From the NCBI RefSeq assembly GCF_016342785.1, contig NZ_JAEINH010000012.1, forward strand, positions 22,568-86,567: 64,000 nt of DNA, read 5' to 3'. The translations under genes and the position numbers were made by a program. Numbering within the stretch: position 1 is the stretch's first letter; every line of letters starts with the position of its first letter. A model generated the notes under the pieces. The model had not been told where the DNA came from. It ran no database searches and was given only the letters and a program-made list of their open reading frames with translations. The stretch comes from Sanguibacter suaedae (GTDB lineage: Bacteria > Actinomycetota > Actinomycetes > Actinomycetales > Cellulomonadaceae). Shown here piece by piece: positions 1 to 7,355 of this stretch.

Positions 1-294
1 GAGTCCTGTCACATCGATGATCCAACGGGCCCGCTCGGGCACCGCCACGAGCTGAGGCTTCTCGCCGTCCGGGGAGGCCTTGATGGCGTCGTAGAGGATC
101 CGCAGACCGCTGGAGTCGAGGAAGGTCACGTCGGTCATGTCGATCCGCACGGCCTCCTCGGCGGTGCGCCCAGGGGCCCAGACCTCGCGGAACCGTGCGT
201 GCACGTCGATGTCGATCTCACCGGTGAGGACCCACCTGTGCTCGTGCGCCTCGTCCAGAGCGAACGACCCGCTCGCGGTTCCTACCTCAGTCAT
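1..294 (-). CDS. STAS-domain anti-anti-sigma factor (partial, 3' end outside window)
   Basis: The minus strand is open from an ATG at 294 to the left edge, giving the first 98 residues of a SpoIIAA/RsbV-type STAS protein. The diagnostic stretch VTFLDSSGLRIL (about residues 56-67) holds the phosphorylatable serine after the conserved Asp, predicted Ser61. Proteins of this family bind an anti-sigma kinase when unphosphorylated and so free a stress or sporulation-type sigma factor; phosphorylation switches them off. The gene is divergent from the HATPase gene starting at 440, with 145 bases between, so the two are plausible partners, although that is inferred from position. The C-terminus cannot be judged because it lies outside the window. 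Confidence 0.88.
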   Translation of the reverse strand, partial: MTEVGTASGSFALDEAHEHRWVLTGEIDIDVHARFREVWAPGRTAEEAVRIDMTDVTFLDSSGLRILYDAIKASPDGEKPQLVAVPERARWIIDVTGL

Positions 295-439
295 GGCCCA
301 CCCTCACGCGTCTCGCACCGTCGACTCGTCATCTTCCCAGATGACCGGCCTCCCAGCGACAGCACGACCGTGGCGCGCAGGGACCTCGCGGCGGTGGCAT
401 AGTACGAGTTCCTGCCAGACGATCACGAGGAGCGCACCT

Positions 440-919
440 GTGAGTGAGCTGAAGGCAACCCGTCCTCCGGAGCGCTTCGGCCAGCGGAGCACGTGGGTGC
501 TCGACTCGACCGACGGCCTCGCGCGACTCCGCGGGTCGCTCTACGAGGAGCTCACCGGCACCTCCTGGAGCAAGGGCTCGTCGCTCGACGAGGTCCCCGA
601 GAAGATGGTGCTCGTCGTGAGCGAGCTCGCGACCAACGCCCTGCGCCACGGAAAGCCCCCGACCATCGTCACGCTCATGTCGGACGGCACCGAGTACCTC
701 CTCGACGTGGCCGACCACGACACGGAGTCCATCCCCGCCCTCGCGGCGGCGCGCCTGCCCGGGGAGGGCGGGTTCGGCCTGCTCCTCGCCCAGCGGCTCG
801 CGATCGACGTCGGCTGGTACGTGACCGACCGCACCAAGCACATCTGGGCGCGGTTCCCGGCGAACGAGGCGGTCAACGCCCTCGACAGGAACCCGCTCCA
901 CCAGCGCGCCGAGGGCTGA
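440..919 (+). CDS. Anti-sigma factor / serine kinase-type ATP-binding protein (HATPase_c_2)
   Basis: This 159-residue protein has the GHKL ATPase fold of RsbW/SpoIIAB anti-sigma kinases. The N box is visible in LVVSELATNALRHG (residues 58-71, with Glu62 and Asn66). A degenerate G1 region follows at LDVADHD (88-94), and a G2-like EGGFGLLLAQ lies at about 109-118. I start it at the GTG at 440, which has a GAGGAG ribosome site 7-8 bases upstream. The same frame is open further upstream to 137, but that part is a low-complexity shadow lying opposite the STAS gene. Its likely role is to phosphorylate an STAS partner and sequester a sigma factor. The divergent STAS gene is the obvious candidate partner. 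No sigma factor gene is in the window. Confidence 0.82.
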   Translation: MSELKATRPPERFGQRSTWVLDSTDGLARLRGSLYEELTGTSWSKGSSLDEVPEKMVLVVSELATNALRHGKPPTIVTLMSDGTEYLLDVADHDTESIPALAAARLPGEGGFGLLLAQRLAIDVGWYVTDRTKHIWARFPANEAVNALDRNPLHQRAEG

Positions 920-944
920 GCCCGCGCCCGACGGTGGGCACGTA

Positions 945-972
945 CCGGGTGAGCCGCTCGCGGCTCACCCGG
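945..972. terminator. Bidirectional terminator hairpin
   Basis: A perfect 12-bp stem (945-956 with 961-972) closes over a 4-base loop. It lies between the convergent HATPase (ends 919) and ThuA-like (ends 965) genes and overlaps the ThuA stop codon, so it can serve both. No long T tract follows, which is common in high-GC actinobacteria. Confidence 0.7.
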
Positions 973-1666
973 CCAGCAGCCATCCGACCTCGGACGCGAG
1001 GAGCGCCCGGCGCGACGGCGAGTCGTACGACCGCACGTCGTGGCCCAGCGCGTCGTAGACGAGACGCGCTGCCCCACCATCACGTACCCACACGACGGGG
1101 TGGTCCACCCCGTCGTGCCGCTGCGTGACGAGGACGCGGACGTCCTGCGACACGCGGAGGAACGAGTAGCGCTCGTCGAAGGCGACGATCCGCGCCCGGT
1201 CACCGTCCTGCGCGCCGGCGACCGCCGGGTGCGCTGCGTCGACGACCTCGAAGGTCGCCTCGTCGATGGGCGGGTGCATGGACGCGCCGTCCACCCACCG
1301 CCCCCCGAGGACACGCTCCCAGTGCGGGCTGTCCGCGAACGTGTTCGCGGCCTGGTGCAGGGCGAGCACGGGCTGCCCGGCGTCGGCCCAGCGACGAAGG
1401 GCCTCGTGGAACGGCACCCACGTCGCGTCGTCGCCGTCGAAACCGGGATCGGACCTGCCCGACGCGCAGTTCACCACGAGGAGGTCGAACGCGTCGACGT
1501 CGTCGAGGGCGTCCGGGAACGACCCGCGGACGACCACCTCGCCGACCGCGTCCACCGTGCCCCGGAGGACGTCGGCGACGCGGTGGGAGGTGGCCGCCAT
1601 GTCGTGCCACGGGTCCTCGTACCGGCCGCGGCCGGACAGGACGAGGACCCGTGCGCTGCGCGTCAC
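965..1666 (-). CDS. ThuA-like domain protein
   Basis: This 233-residue protein matches the ThuA family (trehalose-utilisation-like proteins with a glutamine-amidotransferase-type flavodoxin fold). Recognisable parts are RVLVLSGRGRYEDPWHDM near the N-terminus, DAFDLLVVNCASG in the middle, and VLALHQAANTFADSPHWERVLGG followed by the HP.. region. The start is taken as GTG at 1666, eight bases past the stop of the aldo-keto reductase at 1674, which implies translational coupling. ThuA proteins in actinobacteria usually sit beside Gfo/Idh oxidoreductases or sugar genes; their reaction is poorly defined, with ketotrehalose or 3-keto-sugar metabolism suggested. Here it pairs with a reductase of three-carbon sugar aldehydes, so a role in a minor sugar pathway is an inference. 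Confidence 0.8.
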   Translation of the reverse strand: MTRSARVLVLSGRGRYEDPWHDMAATSHRVADVLRGTVDAVGEVVVRGSFPDALDDVDAFDLLVVNCASGRSDPGFDGDDATWVPFHEALRRWADAGQPVLALHQAANTFADSPHWERVLGGRWVDGASMHPPIDEATFEVVDAAHPAVAGAQDGDRARIVAFDERYSFLRVSQDVRVLVTQRHDGVDHPVVWVRDGGAARLVYDALGHDVRSYDSPSRRALLASEVGWLLAG

Positions 1667-1673
1667 CGCTGCC

Positions 1674-2723
1674 TCAGAACGTGGTGCCGTGGACGGCGAG
1701 CGGCTCGATCGCGGCGACCTCGTCGGCCGTGAGCGGGGCCGCGTGCGCGGCGGCGACGTTGTCCTCGAGCTGCGCCACGCTGCTCGCCCCGATGAGCGCC
1801 GACGTGACGCGGTCGTCGCGCAGCACCCAGGTGAGGGCGAGCTGGGCGAGGGACTGCCCGCGGCCCTTCGCGATCTCGTCGAGGGCGCGGGCACGGGACA
1901 GGTAGTCCTCGTTGATGCGCTCGGGCTTGAGGAAGTGCCCGACGGCGGCGCGCGAGTCCTTGGGGATCTCCCCGGACAGGTAGCGGCCGGTGAGCAGGCC
2001 CTGGTGCAGCGGCGAGAAGACGATCATGCCGATGCCCAGGTCGCCGACGGTGTCCAGGAGGGACTCGCCGGTGGCGTCCGGTGCGTCCTCGACGCCGGCG
2101 TCGGGGAGCTCGACGTGGCGGTTGAACATCGAGTAGCTCGGCTGGTGGATGAGGAGCGGGGTGCCGAGGTCGGCGAGCACCTGCTGGGCGACGCGCGTCT
2201 GGGCGGGCGTGTAGTTGGAGATGCCCGCGTAGAGGGCGCGCCCGCTCGTCACCGCGGTGTGCAGCGCCCCCATGGTCTCCTCGATGGGGACGGACGGGTC
2301 CGGCCGGTGCGAGTAGAAGATGTCGACGTACTCGAGGCCCGTGCGCTCGAGCGACTGGTCGAGCGACGCGAGGAGGTACTTGCGGGAGCCGCCGTCGCCG
2401 TAGGGCCCGGGCCACATGTCGTAGCCGGCCTTGCTGGAGATCACGAGCTCGTCGCGGTACGGGCGGAGGTCGGCGGCCATGTGGCGGCCGAAGTTCTCCT
2501 CGGCCGAACCGTAGGGCGGCCCGTAGTTGTTGGCGAGGTCGAAGTGCGTGATGCCGAGGTCGAACGCACGGCGCAGCACCGCGCGCTGCGTCTCGAAGGG
2601 GGTGGTGTCCCCGAAGTTGTGCCAGAGGCCGAGGGACAGGGCGGGGAGGTCGAGGCCGCTGCGGCCGGCCCGCCGGTAGGGCATCCGGGAGTAGCGGTCG
2701 TCGTCTGCGCTGTAGTGGGTCAC
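1674..2723 (-). CDS. yghZ: YghZ-type aldo-keto reductase (L-glyceraldehyde 3-phosphate reductase family)
   Basis: The 349-residue protein follows E. coli YghZ (AKR14) almost end to end from memory: LPALSLGLWHNFGD, ITHFDLANNYGPP, GSAEENFGRHM, ISSKAGYDMWPGPYGDGG, RKYLLASLDQSLERTGLEYV. The AKR catalytic tetrad is Asp62, Tyr67, Lys98 and His139, on an NADPH-binding TIM barrel. Family members reduce L-glyceraldehyde 3-phosphate, methylglyoxal and related aldehydes, and L-lactaldehyde is a plausible substrate because the window also encodes rhamnose breakdown. It starts 75 bases after the class II aldolase gene on the same strand, separated by a 38-bp palindrome, and is followed at once by the ThuA-like gene. 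I infer a small aldolase-reductase-ThuA operon. Confidence 0.9.
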   Translation of the reverse strand: MTHYSADDDRYSRMPYRRAGRSGLDLPALSLGLWHNFGDTTPFETQRAVLRRAFDLGITHFDLANNYGPPYGSAEENFGRHMAADLRPYRDELVISSKAGYDMWPGPYGDGGSRKYLLASLDQSLERTGLEYVDIFYSHRPDPSVPIEETMGALHTAVTSGRALYAGISNYTPAQTRVAQQVLADLGTPLLIHQPSYSMFNRHVELPDAGVEDAPDATGESLLDTVGDLGIGMIVFSPLHQGLLTGRYLSGEIPKDSRAAVGHFLKPERINEDYLSRARALDEIAKGRGQSLAQLALTWVLRDDRVTSALIGASSVAQLEDNVAAAHAAPLTADEVAAIEPLAVHGTTF

Positions 2724-2754
2724 GTCCCGATCATGGCACGACGAGCGCGCCCCG

Positions 2755-2792
2755 GACAGACCGGTCTCGAATCGATTCGAGACCGGTCTGTC
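2755..2792. promoter_or_regulatory. 38-bp perfect palindrome between aldolase and reductase genes
   Basis: Positions 2755-2773 are the exact reverse complement of 2774-2792, with no loop. The centre, TCGAATCGATTCGA, looks like the core of the LacI-type operators found elsewhere in the window (TGAATCGTTTCA). It could be an operator for the downstream reductase genes, a cruciform or terminator-like hairpin ending the aldolase transcript, or both. The absence of a loop and of a T tract makes an operator at least as likely as a terminator. Confidence 0.55.
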
Positions 2793-2798
2793 GCACAG

Positions 2799-3494
2799 TC
2801 AGGGCAGGCGGGCGCCCTCGGGGACGTCGATGTCGGCGTAGACGAGGACCCTGGGCTCGCCCGCCTGGCTCGCGTGGTGCAGGACCTCGGCGTTCTCCTC
2901 GACGGCCACCGCGACCTTGAAGGCGAGCTTGAGCGACGTGCCGACGGCGAGGAGGCCGTGGTTGGCCCAGACGACGGCGTTCACGTCGTCGCCCAAGAGC
3001 TCGGCGCTGCGGCGCCCGAAGTCCGCGTTGGTGGAGAACTCGAAGGGCATGACGGGGACGGGGCCCTTGGCGTAGAGGACCATGTTGAGGAGCACGGGGT
3101 CGATGCGCCGGCCCAGCGCGCCGAGGACGTTGACGAAGGTCGACTCGGTGTGGACGATCGCCCGGGCGTCGGGACGGCGACGGTAGTGGGCGAGGTGCAC
3201 CGGCAGCTCGGTCGAGGGCAGGAGGTCGCCCTCGAGGACCGTGCCGTCCATGGCGACGACCACCATGTCGGCGGGCACCATCTGGTCGTAGCGGACGTCG
3301 CTCGGGGTGATGACGATCGCGTCGGGCTCGCCCTCGACCGATGGCAGGCGCACCGAGATGTTGCCCTGGGTGTTGAAGTTCAGCCCCGCGCGCACGGACT
3401 CCCGGCAGTAGCCGAGGATCTCCTCGCGGAGGGCGGTCGACGCCCTCGAGCGGACCACGGGCGAGGGGTAGGGCGTCGTGAGAGTCATCGTCAT
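2799..3494 (-). CDS. Class II aldolase/adducin family protein (FucA/AraD type)
   Basis: The 231-residue protein belongs to the zinc-dependent class II aldolase/epimerase family (L-fuculose-1-phosphate aldolase, L-ribulose-5-phosphate epimerase and relatives). TQGNISVRL (residues 42-50) is the phosphate-binding loop, STELPVHL (94-101) holds the catalytic Glu96, and VWANHGLL (175-182) holds zinc ligand His179. The central zinc motif reads HTES (115-118) where the family normally has HTHS or HNHA: His115 is kept but the second ligand position is Glu117. The ATG at 3494 has a strong GGAGGAG site. A LacI-type operator identical to that before rhaI lies 28-39 bases upstream, so joint control with the rhamnose genes is likely. 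Substrate is not resolved; L-rhamnulose- or L-fuculose-1-phosphate are the first guesses. Confidence 0.85.
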   Translation of the reverse strand: MTMTLTTPYPSPVVRSRASTALREEILGYCRESVRAGLNFNTQGNISVRLPSVEGEPDAIVITPSDVRYDQMVPADMVVVAMDGTVLEGDLLPSTELPVHLAHYRRRPDARAIVHTESTFVNVLGALGRRIDPVLLNMVLYAKGPVPVMPFEFSTNADFGRRSAELLGDDVNAVVWANHGLLAVGTSLKLAFKVAVAVEENAEVLHHASQAGEPRVLVYADIDVPEGARLP

Positions 3495-3521
3495 GCTCCT
3501 CCTGGCCGTCGGCCACTGTCT

Positions 3522-3533
3522 TGAATCGTTTCA
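3522..3533. promoter_or_regulatory. LacI-family operator, TGAATCGTTTCA
   Basis: This 12-mer, a near palindrome around the central CG typical of LacI-family sites, lies just upstream of the class II aldolase start. The same 12 bases occur at 35126-35137 in front of rhaI, and TGAATCGGTTCA occurs at 35614 in front of the LacI gene. Confidence 0.65.
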
Positions 3534-3754
3534 TCAATCGTCGCAACATGCCTCGCGCAGCGCGCGGGACGTTGGTCCCGTGCGTCGGCGCACCCCGCCA
3601 GGACGCCGCGCCTCCCTCACGCGTGCACCGGTGCGTAAGGTGGACCCGTCCCCGATGTCCGCAACAGCGCCGATCCGCGAGACAATGGACCCGGACGGAG
3701 CGCGCGCTCCGACGTCAGACCCCCGACGAGCAGCCGACGACCGCAGGATGTGCA

Positions 3755-5419
3755 GTGCCCCAGGCAACCCAGGCAGACCAGGCCGACGACACCGTCGCCA
3801 GCGCCCCCACGACCGGTGGCGCCGCGAGCGCGACCGCACCGGACGTCACCGTCGACACCGTGCTCACCGAGGCCTCCCGCCGTCGGTCCTTCGCCGTCAT
3901 CAGCCACCCGGACGCAGGGAAGTCGACCCTCACCGAGGCCCTCGCCCTCCACGCCAAGGCGATCCGCGAGGCGGGGCGCGCCGACGGCAAGACCGGGAAG
4001 CGCACCGTGTCCGACTGGATGGACATGGAGCAGGCGCGAGGGATCTCCATCACCTCCGCGGCCCTCCAGTTCACCTACCGCGACGCCGTCATCAACCTCG
4101 TCGACACCCCGGGCCACGCCGACTTCTCCGAGGACACCTACCGCGTGCTCTCGGCCGTCGACGCCGCCGTGATGCTCGTCGACGCCGCCAAGGGCCTCGA
4201 GGCCCAGACCATGAAGCTCTTCGCGGTCTGCAAGCACCGCGGCATCCCCCTCATCACCGTCATCAACAAGTGGGACCGCCCCGGCAAGGACGCCCTCGAG
4301 CTCATGGACGAGATCCAGGAGCGCACCGGCCTCGTCCCCACGCCCCTCACCTGGCCCGTCGGCATCGGCGGCGACTTCCGTGGGGTCGTCGACCGTCGCG
4401 ACGGCCGGTACATCCGCTTCACGCGCACCGACGGCGGCAAGACCATCGCTCCCGAGGAGGTCATGACCCCCGAGGAGGCCCTCGAGCGCGAGGGCGACGC
4501 GTGGACCACCGCCACCGAGGAGTCCGAGCTCCTCGAGGCGTCCGGCGCCGACCACGACCAGGAGACGTTCCTCGCCGGCCAGACCACCCCGGTGCTCTTC
4601 GGGTCCGCCGTCCAGAACTTCGGGGTGCACGCTCTCCTCGACGTCCTCGTCGACGTCGCCCCCTCCCCCGCGCCCCGGCCCACCGTGTCCGGGACCACCC
4701 GCCCCGTCGAGGCACCGTTCAGCGCCTTCGTGTTCAAGATGCAGGCCGGGATGGACACCGCGCACCGCGACCGCCTCGCCTTCGCCCGCATCTGCTCGGG
4801 TGTCTTCGAGCGCGGCATGGTCGTCACCTCCGCACGGACCGGGCGCCCCTTCGCCACCAAGTACGCCCAGCAGGTCTTCGGTCGCGAGCGCACCATCGTC
4901 GACCACGCGTACCCCGGGGACGTCGTCGGCCTGGTGAACGCCGCCAACCTCCGGGTGGGCGACACCCTGTACCTCGACAAGTCCGTCGAGTACCCGCCGC
5001 TGCCCACCTTCGCCCCCGAGCACTTCGCCGTCATGCGGGCCAAGGACGTGTCCCGGTACAAGCAGTTCCAGCGGGGTGTGATGCAATTGGGTGCCGAGGG
5101 CGTCGTCCAGGTGCTGCGCTCCGACCTGCGCGGCGACCAGGCGCCCGTCCTCGCGGCGGTCGGCCCCATGCAGTTCGAGGTGGCCGAGCACCGCATGGCG
5201 ACGGAGTTCAACTCGCCGGTCACGCTCGACCGGCTGCAGTACGAGATCGCCCTGCGGACCACACCCGAGTGGATCGACCAGCTCAACGCCCAGCTCGGCG
5301 TCGAGGTGCTCCAGCGGGAGGACGGCGAGCACCTCGCCCTGTTCCCCGACCGCTGGCGCGTCACGTCCGTGCGCAACCGGCTCCCCGACGCGGTCCTCGA
5401 ACCGCTCGTCGCCACCTGA
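3755..5419 (+). CDS. prfC: Peptide chain release factor 3
   Basis: RF3 is the GTPase that recycles RF1 and RF2 from the ribosome after peptide release. The sequence tracks E. coli RF3 through FAVISHPDAGKSTLTEAL (G1), SDWMDMEQARGISIT (switch I/G2), VDTPGHADFSEDTYR (G3), INKWDR (G4, where most RF3s have NKLDR) and the RF3 tail YPGDVVGLVN, NFAPE-like TFAPEHFAV and MQFEVAEHRM. From the GTG at 3755 the product is 554 residues, slightly longer than the roughly 530 of the family because of an Ala/Thr-rich leader of about 35 residues. The frame stays open upstream to 3521, so the start is uncertain; that stretch has no family similarity and lies in the promoter region of the divergent aldolase. The RNase J gene follows after 107 bases on the same strand. 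Confidence 0.95.
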   Translation: MPQATQADQADDTVASAPTTGGAASATAPDVTVDTVLTEASRRRSFAVISHPDAGKSTLTEALALHAKAIREAGRADGKTGKRTVSDWMDMEQARGISITSAALQFTYRDAVINLVDTPGHADFSEDTYRVLSAVDAAVMLVDAAKGLEAQTMKLFAVCKHRGIPLITVINKWDRPGKDALELMDEIQERTGLVPTPLTWPVGIGGDFRGVVDRRDGRYIRFTRTDGGKTIAPEEVMTPEEALEREGDAWTTATEESELLEASGADHDQETFLAGQTTPVLFGSAVQNFGVHALLDVLVDVAPSPAPRPTVSGTTRPVEAPFSAFVFKMQAGMDTAHRDRLAFARICSGVFERGMVVTSARTGRPFATKYAQQVFGRERTIVDHAYPGDVVGLVNAANLRVGDTLYLDKSVEYPPLPTFAPEHFAVMRAKDVSRYKQFQRGVMQLGAEGVVQVLRSDLRGDQAPVLAAVGPMQFEVAEHRMATEFNSPVTLDRLQYEIALRTTPEWIDQLNAQLGVEVLQREDGEHLALFPDRWRVTSVRNRLPDAVLEPLVAT

Positions 5420-5526
5420 CGACGACCCCGGCGCGCAACGCGCCCCACGACTTGTGCAGTACCCGTAAGCCCCGCACGACCCATTGTTCACCGGCCCTCA
5501 CGGGCCACCAGACGACTGAAGGTCAC

Positions 5527-7215
5527 ATGCTCAACTCCACGAAGATGAACCTCAACGCGCCCCCCGCCCTGCCCCGGGGCGGTCTGCGCATCACGCCCCT
5601 CGGCGGCCTCGGCGAGATCGGCCGCAACATGACCGTGTTCGAGCACGAGGGCAAGCTCCTCGTCGTCGACTGCGGTGTCCTGTTCCCCGAGGAGCACCAG
5701 CCCGGGATCGACGTCATCCTCCCGGACTTCACCTCGATCCGGCACCGCCTCAAGGACATCGTCGCGATCGTCCTCACCCACGGCCACGAGGACCACATCG
5801 GTGGTGTCCCGTACCTCCTCAAGGAACGCGCCGACATCCCCGTCATCGGGTCCAAGCTCACGCTCGCGTTCATCACCGCGAAGCTCAAGGAGCACCGCAT
5901 CCGGCCCAAGACCATCGAGGTGGAGGCCGAGGGGCACCTCAAGCAGGGCCCGTTCGACCTCGAGTTCGTCGCGGTCAACCACTCGATCCCCGATGCCCTC
6001 GCCGTCGCGATCCGCACCCGCGCCGGCCTGGCGCTCCACACGGGTGACTTCAAGATGGACCAGTTCCCGCTGGACTCGCGGATCACGGACCTCAACCACT
6101 TCGCGCGCCTCGCGCAGGAGGGTGTGGACCTGTTCCTCACCGACTCCACCAACGCCGAGGTCCCCGGCTTCACCATGTCGGAGCAGGACCTCATCCCCGC
6201 CATCGACACCGTGTTCCGCACGGCGCCCAAGCGGGTCATCGTGTCGAGCTTCGCGAGCCACGTGCACCGCATCCAGCAGGTCCTCGACTCCGCGCACGAG
6301 TCCGGCCGCAAGGTCGCGTTCGTCGGCCGCTCCATGGTCCGCAACATGCAGATCGCGGAGGAGCTCGGCTACCTCAAGGTCCCCCGCGGCCTCGTCGTCG
6401 ACCTCAAGAAGCTCGAGTCGATGCCCGCCGAGAAGATCTGCCTCGTGTGCACCGGCTCCCAGGGCGAGCCCATGGCCGCCCTGTCGCGGATGGCCAAGAA
6501 CGAGCACGTCATCAAGGTCGAGGAGGGCGACACCGTCCTCCTCGCGAGCTCCCTCATCCCGGGCAACGAGAACGCCATCTACCGCGTGATCAACTCGCTC
6601 ACCGACCTGGGCGCGAACATCGTCCACAAGGGCAACGCGAAGGTCCACGTCTCCGGGCACGCCAGCGCCGGCGAGCTCGTGTACTGCTACAACATCGTCA
6701 AGCCGCGCAACGTCATCCCCGTGCACGGCGAGGCCCGTCACCTGCGGGCCAACGCGGCGCTGGCCGTGAAGACCGGTGTCCCGGAGAAGAACGTCGTCAT
6801 CGCGCAGGACGGCGTCGTCATCGACCTCGTCAAGGGCCGCGTGTCCATCTCCGGGAAGGTCCCCGCGGGCTACGTGTACGTCGACGGCCAGACCGTCGGC
6901 ACGGCCACCGAGGACACCCTCGCGGAGCGTCGTGCGCTCGGCACCAAGGGCATCGTCACGGTCCTCGCGCTCGTCGACCTCGACCTCGGGGTCATGGCCG
7001 AGAAGCCGGAGTTCATCACCCGCGGGTTCGTCCACGACGGGCACACCTTCGACGACGCCGTCGTGGAGATCGAGAAGGCCCTGGCCCAGATCCCCAAGAA
7101 GGACGTCGGCGACATCGACCGCCTCGAGGCCACCATCTCCAAGGCCGTCGCCCGCTGGCTGCAGCGCAAGTACCGTCGCGAGCCGCTCGTCAACGCGATC
7201 GTCGTCGACGCCTGA
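5527..7215 (+). CDS. rnj: Ribonuclease J
   Basis: The product is a 562-residue metallo-beta-lactamase/beta-CASP ribonuclease, the normal length for RNase J, which acts as both a 5'-to-3' exonuclease and an endonuclease in rRNA maturation and mRNA decay. The zinc motif THGHEDHIGG gives His85, His87, Asp89 and His90. HTGDFKMD and SSFASHVHR mark the next metal and beta-CASP motifs, and VSGHASAGE and PVHGEARHL are the C-terminal beta-CASP histidine motifs. The ATG at 5527 has GAAGG upstream. The same frame is open far upstream as a shadow of prfC. A strong terminator follows. In many actinobacteria rnj follows dapA; here prfC takes that place. Confidence 0.97.
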   Translation: MLNSTKMNLNAPPALPRGGLRITPLGGLGEIGRNMTVFEHEGKLLVVDCGVLFPEEHQPGIDVILPDFTSIRHRLKDIVAIVLTHGHEDHIGGVPYLLKERADIPVIGSKLTLAFITAKLKEHRIRPKTIEVEAEGHLKQGPFDLEFVAVNHSIPDALAVAIRTRAGLALHTGDFKMDQFPLDSRITDLNHFARLAQEGVDLFLTDSTNAEVPGFTMSEQDLIPAIDTVFRTAPKRVIVSSFASHVHRIQQVLDSAHESGRKVAFVGRSMVRNMQIAEELGYLKVPRGLVVDLKKLESMPAEKICLVCTGSQGEPMAALSRMAKNEHVIKVEEGDTVLLASSLIPGNENAIYRVINSLTDLGANIVHKGNAKVHVSGHASAGELVYCYNIVKPRNVIPVHGEARHLRANAALAVKTGVPEKNVVIAQDGVVIDLVKGRVSISGKVPAGYVYVDGQTVGTATEDTLAERRALGTKGIVTVLALVDLDLGVMAEKPEFITRGFVHDGHTFDDAVVEIEKALAQIPKKDVGDIDRLEATISKAVARWLQRKYRREPLVNAIVVDA

Positions 7216-7257
7216 CCGGCACGCACCACCCCGGGCCACGCCCGGCAGCACGGCCCC

Positions 7258-7287
7258 GAGGCCCGCACGGACACCCGTGCGGGCCTC
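7258..7287 (+). terminator. Rho-independent-type terminator after rnj
   Basis: A perfect 13-bp GC-rich stem (7258-7270 with 7275-7287) has the loop ACAC. It lies 42 bases past the rnj stop and 68 bases before the next start. Confidence 0.85.
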
Positions 7288-7355
7288 GCCCGTCCCGCAG
7301 GACCACCCGCATCATCCCTTCACTTCCTCGCCGACCGGTCGATAGGTGAGGAACA

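Noticed and set aside
1266..3524. A 752-codon plus-strand frame opposite ThuA, aldo-keto reductase and aldolase genes
   Set aside because: It is antisense to three well-supported genes, is rich in Arg, Val and Gly as expected for a GC-rich shadow, and shows no domain.
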